From UBA1573 sp016794285 (GTDB lineage: Bacteria; Pseudomonadota; Alphaproteobacteria; Micavibrionales; Micavibrionaceae), in NCBI GenBank assembly GCA_016794285.1, contig JAEUKO010000047.1, forward strand, positions 1 through 16,610: a stretch of 16,610 nt of DNA, given 5' to 3'. Both the position numbers and the translations under genes were made by a program. The notes beneath the pieces are model-generated. The model saw only the letters and a list, made by a program, of their open reading frames with translations. It was not told the origin of the DNA and did not search any database. Below, piece by piece: positions 1 through 6,606 of the stretch. Numbering within the stretch: position 1 is the first letter of the stretch; each line of letters starts with the position of its first letter.

Positions 1-1
1 C

Positions 2-715
2 CGTCACTTTTTCGAAGAGCTTCCTAGCACGCAGGATAAGGCGTTTGATCTGGCTCGAGATTCTCCTGACCTTATTCCTCTTGTGGTTGTGACCAAGCGG
101 CAAGTTTCTGGTCGTGGGCGTTTGGGAAATGTCTGGGTTGGTCTTAGTGGAAATTTTTTCGGTTCTTTTGCTGTCCATCCTGATATGCCCCTCAATCAGG
201 CAGGGCAGTTTTCTTTCTTGGCTGCTGTGGCGTTGTCCGATGTGTTGGAAGAATATCTGCCCGAAAATTGTAAGATCGAACACAAATGGCCAAATGATGT
301 TCTGCTGAACTCAAAAAAAGTGGCGGGGATTCTGATTGAAAGCGAAAGCGATGCGGAGGGCGAGGCAAAGCTCCTCGTGATAGGGGTCGGGGTTAATCTG
401 GCGGAGGCTCCAGACGGGGCAATTTCCTTGCGCGATCTTATGTCCCTTCCGCCTTTGCCGGAAGATTTTCTGGAAAGGTTTTTGGTGTCTCTCTCCTATC
501 AGATGAGTAAGATGGAAACCGAGGGGTTTTCTGCTTTGCGTGCAGATTGGCTTTTTCGCGCCAAAGGGCTTGGCGAGAAAATCAGGGTGCGGCTTCCTCA
601 TGAATGTTTTGAGGGGATTTTTGAGGGGTTAGAGAATGATGGCGCGCTGCGTATTCGTATAGAAGGACAAAAAGGCGTGCGGGTGATACGCTCTGGAGAG
701 GTTTTTTTCTCCTGA
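2..715 (+). CDS. birA: Biotin--[acetyl-CoA-carboxylase] ligase, 5' end cut by window
   Basis: This enzyme joins biotin, through biotinyl-AMP, to the biotin carrier lysine of acetyl-CoA carboxylase and similar enzymes in the cytoplasm. The frame is open from base 2, so the true start lies before the window; 237 residues are visible and probably only about 10-20 are missing. A GTG at 83 is internal, because conserved family sequence lies before it: FFEELPSTQ carries the substrate-binding ST(N/Q) motif at residues 9-11. The biotin/ATP loop GRGRLGNVW is at residues 37-45, KWPND with its catalytic lysine at 95-99, and a small SH3-like C-terminal domain follows from about residue 190. No N-terminal helix-turn-helix repressor domain is likely to fit, so this looks like a monofunctional ligase. 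In many alphaproteobacteria birA follows nuoN and precedes coaX and rnj; here rnj comes next with no coaX. Identification is firm. Confidence 0.95.
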   Translation, partial: RHFFEELPSTQDKAFDLARDSPDLIPLVVVTKRQVSGRGRLGNVWVGLSGNFFGSFAVHPDMPLNQAGQFSFLAAVALSDVLEEYLPENCKIEHKWPNDVLLNSKKVAGILIESESDAEGEAKLLVIGVGVNLAEAPDGAISLRDLMSLPPLPEDFLERFLVSLSYQMSKMETEGFSALRADWLFRAKGLGEKIRVRLPHECFEGIFEGLENDGALRIRIEGQKGVRVIRSGEVFFS

Positions 716-726
716 AGGCATGAAAG

Positions 727-801
727 ATGGCGGTTGAGCATTTACCTTACCCTCAAAAACCAATAAGCTCATTCCATCATGACGCATACAGATCAATCTA
801 A
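727..801 (+). CDS. Possible 24-codon leader ORF overlapping the rnj start
   Basis: A short ATG...TAA frame lies between birA and rnj and runs 23 bases into rnj in another frame. A GAAGG sequence at 714-718, overlapping the birA stop, is placed 8 bases before its ATG. By contrast, the rnj ATG has no Shine-Dalgarno-like sequence. Translation of this frame could therefore deliver ribosomes to rnj. The peptide resembles nothing I know, and the ORF may be chance. Confidence 0.2.
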   Translation: MAVEHLPYPQKPISSFHHDAYRSI

Positions 802-2461
802 TTTTCAGTCCGGTTTTTATTTTGTCCCTTTGGGGGGAAGCGAGCAGTTTGGGGTGAATTTCAACCTCTATGCTTGCGATGGAAAATGGATTGCCTTTGA
901 CTGTGGCATAGGCTTTGCCGACCATCGCTTTCCCAATGTTGATATTCTTTTGCCGGACCCAGACTTTATCGAAGATCGGCGAGATGATCTGGTTGCCTTG
1001 GTTATTACCCATGCACATGAAGATCATGTTGGGGCTGTTCCTTATCTCTGGCCTCGCTTGCGTTGCCCCATTTATTGTACGAAGTTTACAGCTGCGGTTC
1101 TTCGCGCCAAATTTGATGATTTCCCCAATTGCAAGGGGGCTAAAATTATCGAGATTGAATCGGGACAAACTCTGAGTCTTGACCCTTTCAAACTTCAGTT
1201 TCTGAATGTCTCTCATTCGATCCCACAGGCGGTTTCAACGGCGATTGAAACAAAATATGGAACAGTGGTTCACAGCGGAGACTGGAACCGTGACCCAACC
1301 CCTGTGATTGGTCGTCCCACCGATGAGGAGGCTTTCAAGTCAGTTGGGGAGCGTGGGGTTTTGGCGTATATCGGGGACTCCACAAACTGTTTAGTTCCCG
1401 GGCGAGGGGGCAGTGAGACAACGGTTCAGGCGGGTCTGGAACAATTGTTTTCAGAAATTAAAGGACGGGTGGCTATTACAATTTTTGCTTCGAATGTGGG
1501 CAGAATTCACAGCATTTCTTTGGCGGCAAAGAAGGCGGGGCGGAAAGTTTGTTTGTTGGGGAGGTCTTTGCACCGGATGGTAGCCTCGGCAAGATCATGT
1601 GGGATGCTGCGTGATGTTCCCGAATTTGTTGCTGTGGAAGATTTGGATATGCTTTCTCCTGATCGCGTGACCTATATTGTAACGGGTTCGCAAGGGGAGG
1701 CTCTTGCCGCTCTGCCAAGAATTGCCAGAGGGGAATGGCCAGGCTTGAAATTGGGAAGCGGCGATACGGTTGTTTTTTCCTCGCGGGCAATCCCCGGGAA
1801 TGAAAAAGACATCAATGTGGTTAAAAATAATCTGAGTGCCTCGAAGGTTACTGTGATTGATCCAGAGAGCGTGACATATAAAATTCATATATCGGGTCAC
1901 CCTTATCGGGATGAAGTGACGGATATGATGAACTGGTTGCGGCCTCAGGTGGTTATCCCCGTTCATGGGGAGCGACTGATGCTTGATGCGCAGGCTGCTT
2001 TGGCCACGTCAATTGGTATCAAACAAACAATCGTTCCGAATAACGGGGCGGTTATTCGTTTGGCTCCCGACACACCGGCGGTGGTGGACCATGTTAAAAC
2101 CGGATTGCTTGCGGTAGAGCCTCAACGCATTGTGCGTGCGGATCATAGGGGGCTTTCTGAACGCCGGAAGCTTCAGTTTACGGGCGCGGCTCATATTACT
2201 GTGGCCCTGTCTCCTCGTGGAGATTTACTGATGGATCCAAGCGTCACCTTGATGGGGTTAATTGATGAGGATGACGCAGGGGAGTTGGATATTGTCGGCG
2301 ATGTTCGTCAGGAGATTGAGGACACCTTGCTCGACCTGAAAGAGGAGGGGGTCAACGATACAGCTCGTATTGAAGAAGATGTTCGCGTGGCTGTTCGTCG
2401 CCTCTTAAACCAGATTTTTGGTTTTAAACCAAAGGTTTCTGTCCATTTGATAAGAGTTTAG
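779..2461 (+). CDS. rnj: Ribonuclease J (beta-CASP metallo-beta-lactamase family)
   Basis: RNase J is a zinc-dependent endoribonuclease and 5'-3' exoribonuclease that matures rRNA and degrades mRNA in the cytoplasm. The product has 560 residues, the usual family length. The metallo-beta-lactamase motif HAHEDH is at residues 78-83; further ligand motifs are VSHSIP (H146) and HSGDW (D168). The beta-CASP domain fills the middle. The late motifs SGHPYRDE (H374) and PVHGER (H396) are intact, and a C-terminal RNase J domain follows to the end. The start is fixed: an in-frame stop lies at 764-766, ATG 779 is the first start codon after it, and the family's conserved N-terminal block FVPLGGSEQFG begins at about residue 15. 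No ribosome-binding site is visible before the ATG. The neighbours birA before and the proS-lolCD-dnaE series after match the alphaproteobacterial locus. Confidence 0.97.
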   Translation: MTHTDQSNFQSGFYFVPLGGSEQFGVNFNLYACDGKWIAFDCGIGFADHRFPNVDILLPDPDFIEDRRDDLVALVITHAHEDHVGAVPYLWPRLRCPIYCTKFTAAVLRAKFDDFPNCKGAKIIEIESGQTLSLDPFKLQFLNVSHSIPQAVSTAIETKYGTVVHSGDWNRDPTPVIGRPTDEEAFKSVGERGVLAYIGDSTNCLVPGRGGSETTVQAGLEQLFSEIKGRVAITIFASNVGRIHSISLAAKKAGRKVCLLGRSLHRMVASARSCGMLRDVPEFVAVEDLDMLSPDRVTYIVTGSQGEALAALPRIARGEWPGLKLGSGDTVVFSSRAIPGNEKDINVVKNNLSASKVTVIDPESVTYKIHISGHPYRDEVTDMMNWLRPQVVIPVHGERLMLDAQAALATSIGIKQTIVPNNGAVIRLAPDTPAVVDHVKTGLLAVEPQRIVRADHRGLSERRKLQFTGAAHITVALSPRGDLLMDPSVTLMGLIDEDDAGELDIVGDVRQEIEDTLLDLKEEGVNDTARIEEDVRVAVRRLLNQIFGFKPKVSVHLIRV

Positions 2462-2472
2462 ATTAACTCTTA
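2451..2472 (+). terminator. Perfect 8-bp hairpin over the rnj stop codon
   Basis: TAAGAGTT (2451-2458) and AACTCTTA (2465-2472) form a perfect stem with a 6-base loop containing the rnj stop codon; TCTTTG follows. The stem is A/T-rich and the T run is short, so at best this is a weak or partial terminator. It could instead protect the rnj mRNA 3' end. Confidence 0.35.
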
Positions 2473-2535
2473 TCTTTGTGGACGGAATGGCCTGTATGTC
2501 ATAAGTTGAAGTGTAACCTGATGGAGATAGATAAA

Positions 2536-3186
2536 ATGCGCTTTTCAAAATTATTTTTAGCGGTTTGTGGATTGGCTCTTGTGTCCGGCGTGGCTCAGGC
2601 GAAAGATCCAACCGATGGTCAGAGTGGATCAATCGCTGTTGAGAATATGTTGTGTGGGCAATTATATGTTGCTCATAATGGCGCAGGGGCAGCTTACACC
2701 CCCGGGGTGGATGTGAATGGGAAGCCTGTTGCTCCGGCAGATTTGCCTGCTGCTGCGAGTCCGGCGATGACTGTGCCAGATTATATAGAAGTTCCCTTGA
2801 CGGTGAATTTGGCGGAAAAACTTAGCCAGCCTCTTCCAGAGGGGGCCGAGATGAAAGGCGTTGTCGGAAATTTGCGTTTGTACAAAGGCGGCAAGGTTGA
2901 ATATAACGGCCAAGATTTGACGCCGAAGGTTACCACGCTTTGCGCAGGCAAAAGCCCGTCTCATCCTGAGGCAATTATTCCCGCGCCTGCTCCGCTTGAT
3001 CCTGCAGACCAACCGATAATGGGGGAGGGAACTGCCCCGACCTTGACGGCTCCTGCGCCTGAAAATACCCTGATTTCTCCAGATGTTCCTATTCCCGGGG
3101 CTGTGGCTCCGTCCATGACGGAAAGCCCGAAACCTCCGAAGTCATCGTTTGATATTCCACGGAAAACGGTCAACGTCTCGCGTTAA
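2536..3186 (+). CDS. Exported proline-rich protein of unknown function
   Basis: I do not recognise this 216-residue protein. The chosen ATG has GGAG at 2523-2526, 9 bases upstream, and begins a clear Sec signal peptide: basic start MRFSK, hydrophobic core LFLAVCGLALVSG, and a probable VAQA|KD cleavage site after about residue 22. A TTG at 2476 and an ATG at 2521 are in frame but would put charged residues in front of the signal peptide. The mature part has a folded-looking region of about 110 residues with two cysteines (MLCGQLY, TTLCAG) that could form a disulfide in the periplasm. The last 65 or so residues are a low-complexity tail rich in Pro, Ala and Thr, like a wall- or envelope-spanning linker. 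There is no lipobox cysteine and no further membrane segment. It sits where many alphaproteobacteria carry mce and a DUF1467 gene between rnj and proS, and shows no resemblance to either. Confidence 0.8.
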   Translation: MRFSKLFLAVCGLALVSGVAQAKDPTDGQSGSIAVENMLCGQLYVAHNGAGAAYTPGVDVNGKPVAPADLPAAASPAMTVPDYIEVPLTVNLAEKLSQPLPEGAEMKGVVGNLRLYKGGKVEYNGQDLTPKVTTLCAGKSPSHPEAIIPAPAPLDPADQPIMGEGTAPTLTAPAPENTLISPDVPIPGAVAPSMTESPKPPKSSFDIPRKTVNVSR

Positions 3187-3203
3187 CACAGGTAAACGAA
3201 AAA

Positions 3204-4685
3204 ATGTCTCAATCGGCACAAGCAGCCAAAGTTGCTGCTCCTAAAACAGCGATTTCTCCAACGCGCAGCGAAAACTTTCCTGACTGGTATCAGGAAGTCA
3301 TAAAGGCTGCGGGGCTTGCGGAAAACTCACCTGTACGGGGATGTATGGTTATTAAACCCTACGGCTATGCCATTTGGGAATATATCCAACGGGCCCTTGA
3401 TGACAAGATCAAGGCTGAAGGAGTGCAAAACGCCTATTTTCCTTTGCTGATTCCTCTTAGCTTTATCAGTCGGGAAGCTGAACACGTTGATGGTTTTGCC
3501 AAAGAATGTGCCATCGTTACGCACCATCGCCTTGAAAAAGGAAAAGATGGTGGGCTTGTTCCAGCGGCAGATTCCGAATTGGAAGAACCTCTGATTATTC
3601 GTCCAACATCGGAAACGATTATCGGCGATTCCATGTCCAACTGGATTCAGTCCTACCGTGACCTGCCTTTGCTACTTAATCAGTGGTGCAATGTCATGCG
3701 GTGGGAAATGCGGACACGCCTTTTTCTTCGCACGTCTGAATTCCTTTGGCAGGAAGGGCATAACGCCTTTGAAACTGCTGTTGAGGCTGAAAAAGATGCG
3801 CGGAAAATGCTGGACGTTTATAACTCTCTTTACGAAGAGTTTTTTGCCATTCCGGGCTTTACGGGTGAAAAAACGGCGGATGAAAGATTCCCGGGGGCTT
3901 TGCGCACTTACGCAGTAGAAGCCATGATGCAAGATGGAAAAGCGTTACAAGCCTGCACCTCGCATTTCTTGGGACAAAATTTTGCGCATTCTTGCGGGAT
4001 CAAATTTCAGGGCCGCGATGGTCAAGAGCATCACGCATGGACAACCTCATGGGGGCTTTCAACGCGTTCAATGGGGGGGCTTATCATGACCCATAGTGAT
4101 GACGATGGGCTGGTTCTGCCACCGAAATTGGCTCCACAGCAAGTCGTGATTATTCCGATTGTCAAAGATGACTCTGCGGCAGGGGCTCTTATTGAGTTTG
4201 CGGCAAAAGTGGCTGCTCAGCTCAAAGAGAAGGGGGTTCGTGTTCATGTTGATTCTTCGGATGCGCGGGCTCCTGATAAGATGTGGGGGGCTATCAAACG
4301 CGGTGTGCCAGTGCGTATCGAAATAGGGGCAAGAGAGATGGAATCCAACAGCCTGACCTTCGTGCGGCGCGATCTTGGCCGTGACTCTAAGAAGACGGTT
4401 ACGGTTGACGAATTTGTGGGGCAAGTTTCTTCTGTTCTCGAAGATATTCACCAAACCCTTTACAAACGGGCTTTTGATTCCTCTCGTTCCAGAGTTCAGG
4501 ACGTAAAAACCGTTGCTGAGATCAAAGAGTTCTATGCATCGGGCACGCAAGGCTATGTGAAAGCTCCAGTGGCTTTGTTGCAAGACCAGTCTTATGAAGC
4601 CGTCAAAAAAGATAACTCTCTCTCTTCTCGGTGTTTGCCGTTTGAAGATGAGGGGCAAAAAGTCCTGATTGGAAAATCGTACTAA
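3204..4685 (+). CDS. proS: Prolyl-tRNA synthetase, archaeal/eukaryotic-like class (type 3)
   Basis: This cytoplasmic enzyme charges tRNA-Pro with proline. The 493-residue sequence is a class II synthetase: motif 1 region GCMVIKPYGYAIWEYIQ (46-62), RPTSETII (133-140), motif 2 NQWCNVMRWEMRTR...FLWQEGH (159-186), motif 3 GLSTRSMGGLIMTHSDDDG (284-302), then an anticodon-binding domain from about residue 310 and a final tyrosine (KSY). These blocks and the absence of the large YbaK-like editing insertion are those of the archaeal/eukaryotic-like group. Alphaproteobacteria usually have, at this very locus, a shorter bacterial ProS of about 440 residues with quite different blocks. Residues 107-129 form an insertion compared with short members of the group. 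In the C-terminal domain the usual zinc cysteines are not seen: only C477 remains. The start at 3204 has only a weak AGGT upstream. The gene is 2 bases from lolC. Confidence 0.95.
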   Translation: MSQSAQAAKVAAPKTAISPTRSENFPDWYQEVIKAAGLAENSPVRGCMVIKPYGYAIWEYIQRALDDKIKAEGVQNAYFPLLIPLSFISREAEHVDGFAKECAIVTHHRLEKGKDGGLVPAADSELEEPLIIRPTSETIIGDSMSNWIQSYRDLPLLLNQWCNVMRWEMRTRLFLRTSEFLWQEGHNAFETAVEAEKDARKMLDVYNSLYEEFFAIPGFTGEKTADERFPGALRTYAVEAMMQDGKALQACTSHFLGQNFAHSCGIKFQGRDGQEHHAWTTSWGLSTRSMGGLIMTHSDDDGLVLPPKLAPQQVVIIPIVKDDSAAGALIEFAAKVAAQLKEKGVRVHVDSSDARAPDKMWGAIKRGVPVRIEIGAREMESNSLTFVRRDLGRDSKKTVTVDEFVGQVSSVLEDIHQTLYKRAFDSSRSRVQDVKTVAEIKEFYASGTQGYVKAPVALLQDQSYEAVKKDNSLSSRCLPFEDEGQKVLIGKSY

Positions 4686-4687
4686 GA

Positions 4688-5932
4688 ATGTTTTCAGCGT
4701 TTGAAACCATGGTGGCTTTTCGGTACTTGCGGGCACGCAAGGTAGAGGGCTTTGTCTCTTTCATTGCGGCGTTTTCCTTTTTGGGAATTATGCTGGGCGT
4801 GGCAACCTTGATTATCGTCATGTCGGTGATGAACGGATTTCGTTCGGAATTGATTGGGCGCATTCTTGGCCTGAACGGACATTTGAATGTCTATGTTCAG
4901 GGCGGGCCGCTTGTTGGCTATGAAGAGCTGGCGGATAAAATAGCACAGGTTGACGGAGTTGTTTCTGTCGCGCCGGTTGTGGAAAGTCAGGCTTTGGTAA
5001 CCGTGGAGGGCGCGTCTTCCGGTGCGGTAGTGCGCGGGTTTACGGCGCAGTACATGGAAACCAAACCCATTCTTTCTACCTCGATCAAAGAGGGTAATAT
5101 CAAGGATTTTCACGATAATACTGTGGCCATTGGGGTTAAAATGGCGGATCGGTACGGTTTGAAAGTTGGGGATAGCTTGACGTTGATGGCACCCAAAGGG
5201 CGGGCAAGTCCGTTTGGGACTATTCCTCGGACTTTGCAATATACCATTGCCATGATTTTTGATGTGGGGATGTATGAATACAATAATGGTTTTGTTTTTA
5301 TGCCGCTTGATAGTGCGCAGCGATTTTTTCAATACGCCCCCAACACTGTGAGTATGCTAGAGGTTATCAGCAGCAATCCCGCCAAGGTAGATCAGATCAA
5401 AGGGGCTTTGTCCGTGGTTACCAAAGGACAGGCTGGTGTTTACGATTGGCGCGATTCCAATTCCAGTTTCTTCACAGCTATTCAGGTCGAGCGGAATGTT
5501 ATGTTCCTGATTTTGACGCTGATTATCATTGTGGCCGCGTTTAACATTATCTCAAGCATGATGATGTTGGTGAAGGATAAAGGCCGCGACATTGCTATCA
5601 TGCGAACAATGGGTGCTTACAGATCAAGCATTCTAAAAATTTTTATTCTAACGGGTGCTAGTGTGGGAATGGCGGGAACTGCTGCGGGAGCAGTCTTGGG
5701 AATCTCGTTTGCGCTGAATATTGAATCTATCCGGCAGTGGCTGCAAGGCTTGACGGGGACTGAGCTTTTCTCGCAGGAAATTTATTTTCTCTCAAAACTT
5801 CCAGCCGAAATTGATTGGATGGAAGTTCTTGGTGTAACGGCGATGGCCTTGGCAATTTCTACTGTGGCAACATTATACCCCGCATGGCGGGCCTCGCGTC
5901 TTGATCCGGTGGAGGCCCTCAGATATGAGTAA
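4688..5932 (+). CDS. lolC: Lipoprotein-releasing ABC transporter permease, LolC/LolE family
   Basis: This inner-membrane permease works with LolD to extract mature lipoproteins from the inner membrane and pass them to the carrier LolA. The protein has 414 residues in the MacB-like arrangement: a cytoplasmic start FETMVAFRYLRARK, a first membrane segment at about 22-50, a large periplasmic domain at about 51-268, and three more segments at about 271-295, 317-345 and 377-398. It ends in the family signature LYPAWRASRLDPVEALRYE. The ATG is 2 bases after the proS stop, and its end overlaps lolD by 8 bases. Only one permease gene is present. Many alphaproteobacteria use one LolC/E-type permease, probably as a homodimer; whether another copy exists elsewhere cannot be seen. 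Confidence 0.95.
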   Translation: MFSAFETMVAFRYLRARKVEGFVSFIAAFSFLGIMLGVATLIIVMSVMNGFRSELIGRILGLNGHLNVYVQGGPLVGYEELADKIAQVDGVVSVAPVVESQALVTVEGASSGAVVRGFTAQYMETKPILSTSIKEGNIKDFHDNTVAIGVKMADRYGLKVGDSLTLMAPKGRASPFGTIPRTLQYTIAMIFDVGMYEYNNGFVFMPLDSAQRFFQYAPNTVSMLEVISSNPAKVDQIKGALSVVTKGQAGVYDWRDSNSSFFTAIQVERNVMFLILTLIIIVAAFNIISSMMMLVKDKGRDIAIMRTMGAYRSSILKIFILTGASVGMAGTAAGAVLGISFALNIESIRQWLQGLTGTELFSQEIYFLSKLPAEIDWMEVLGVTAMALAISTVATLYPAWRASRLDPVEALRYE

Positions 5933-6605
5933 GATTCTCCTTAAAGCCGAAGGGTTGGCCAAGGTTTATCATCAAGCCGAAGAGGACTTAACAATTTTCA
6001 AGGATATTAACCTTGAAATCAAAGCTGGCGAGATTGTTGCCTTGGTGGGGCCTTCTGGGGCAGGGAAGTCAACATTGCTTCAGCTTATCGGTTTGCTTGA
6101 CCAGCCGACATCTGGGAAAATTGAAATGGCTGGACGGGATGTTTCTTCGCTTGGTGACGAAGATAGAACCTTGTTGCGCCGTCATTACGTTGGCTTTGTG
6201 TACCAGTTTCACTTTTTGCAACCAGAATTTTCGGCTCTTGAAAACGTCATGTTGCCGCAAATCATCAAAGGGGTATCAAAGTCGGAAGCCAAGGAGAGGG
6301 CTACTTCTTTGCTCACCACAATGGGGCTTGCTCACCGTCTTTCTCATCGACCCGGGCGGTTGTCTGGTGGGGAGCAGCAGCGGGTTGCTATTGCACGGTC
6401 ACTTGCCAATGAAGCCAAGTTGCTCTTGGCGGATGAGCCAACCGGAAATCTTGATCCAAAAACCTCGGGAGATGTTTTCGATCTCTTGATTGATCGTGTC
6501 CGCTCGGCGGGGATTGGCGCGGTGATTGCCACTCACAACATGGAATTGGCAAGCCGCATGGACCGCATCCTTGAAATGAAACAAGGACAGCTCAGGGCTT
6601 ACTGA
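5925..6605 (+). CDS. lolD: Lipoprotein-releasing system ATP-binding protein LolD
   Basis: LolD is the ATPase that powers lipoprotein release by the LolC/E permease. The 226-residue protein has all nucleotide-binding motifs: Walker A GPSGAGKST (42-50), Q-loop Q94 within the FVYQFHFLQPEFSALENV block typical of LolD/MacB ATPases, signature LSGGEQQR (146-153), Walker B LLLADEPTGNLD (166-177) and switch H204. The ATG at 5925 is chosen because GGAGG at 5911-5915 lies 9 bases before it and the product has normal length; the longer frame from 5901 would add eight residues not typical of the family. The gene overlaps the lolC stop by 8 bases, which points to translational coupling. dnaE begins one base after its stop. 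Confidence 0.96.
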   Translation: MSKILLKAEGLAKVYHQAEEDLTIFKDINLEIKAGEIVALVGPSGAGKSTLLQLIGLLDQPTSGKIEMAGRDVSSLGDEDRTLLRRHYVGFVYQFHFLQPEFSALENVMLPQIIKGVSKSEAKERATSLLTTMGLAHRLSHRPGRLSGGEQQRVAIARSLANEAKLLLADEPTGNLDPKTSGDVFDLLIDRVRSAGIGAVIATHNMELASRMDRILEMKQGQLRAY

Positions 6606-6606
6606 T

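Noticed and set aside
83..85. GTG as the start of birA
   Set aside because: Conserved BirA sequence including STQ precedes it in the same open frame, so the true start is outside the window.
629..1216. 195-residue minus-strand frame across the birA end and rnj start
   Set aside because: It runs antisense to well-supported birA and rnj coding sequence and resembles no protein family.
2476..2478. TTG as the start of the exported protein
   Set aside because: It would bury the signal peptide behind 20 extra residues; ATG 2536 has a good ribosome-binding site.
4068..4736. 222-residue minus-strand frame within proS
   Set aside because: It is antisense to the conserved ProRS motif 3 and anticodon-binding regions; composition is that of a shadow frame.
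4694..5332. 212-residue minus-strand frame within lolC
   Set aside because: It is antisense to a clear LolC/E permease, with no recognisable domain or start context.
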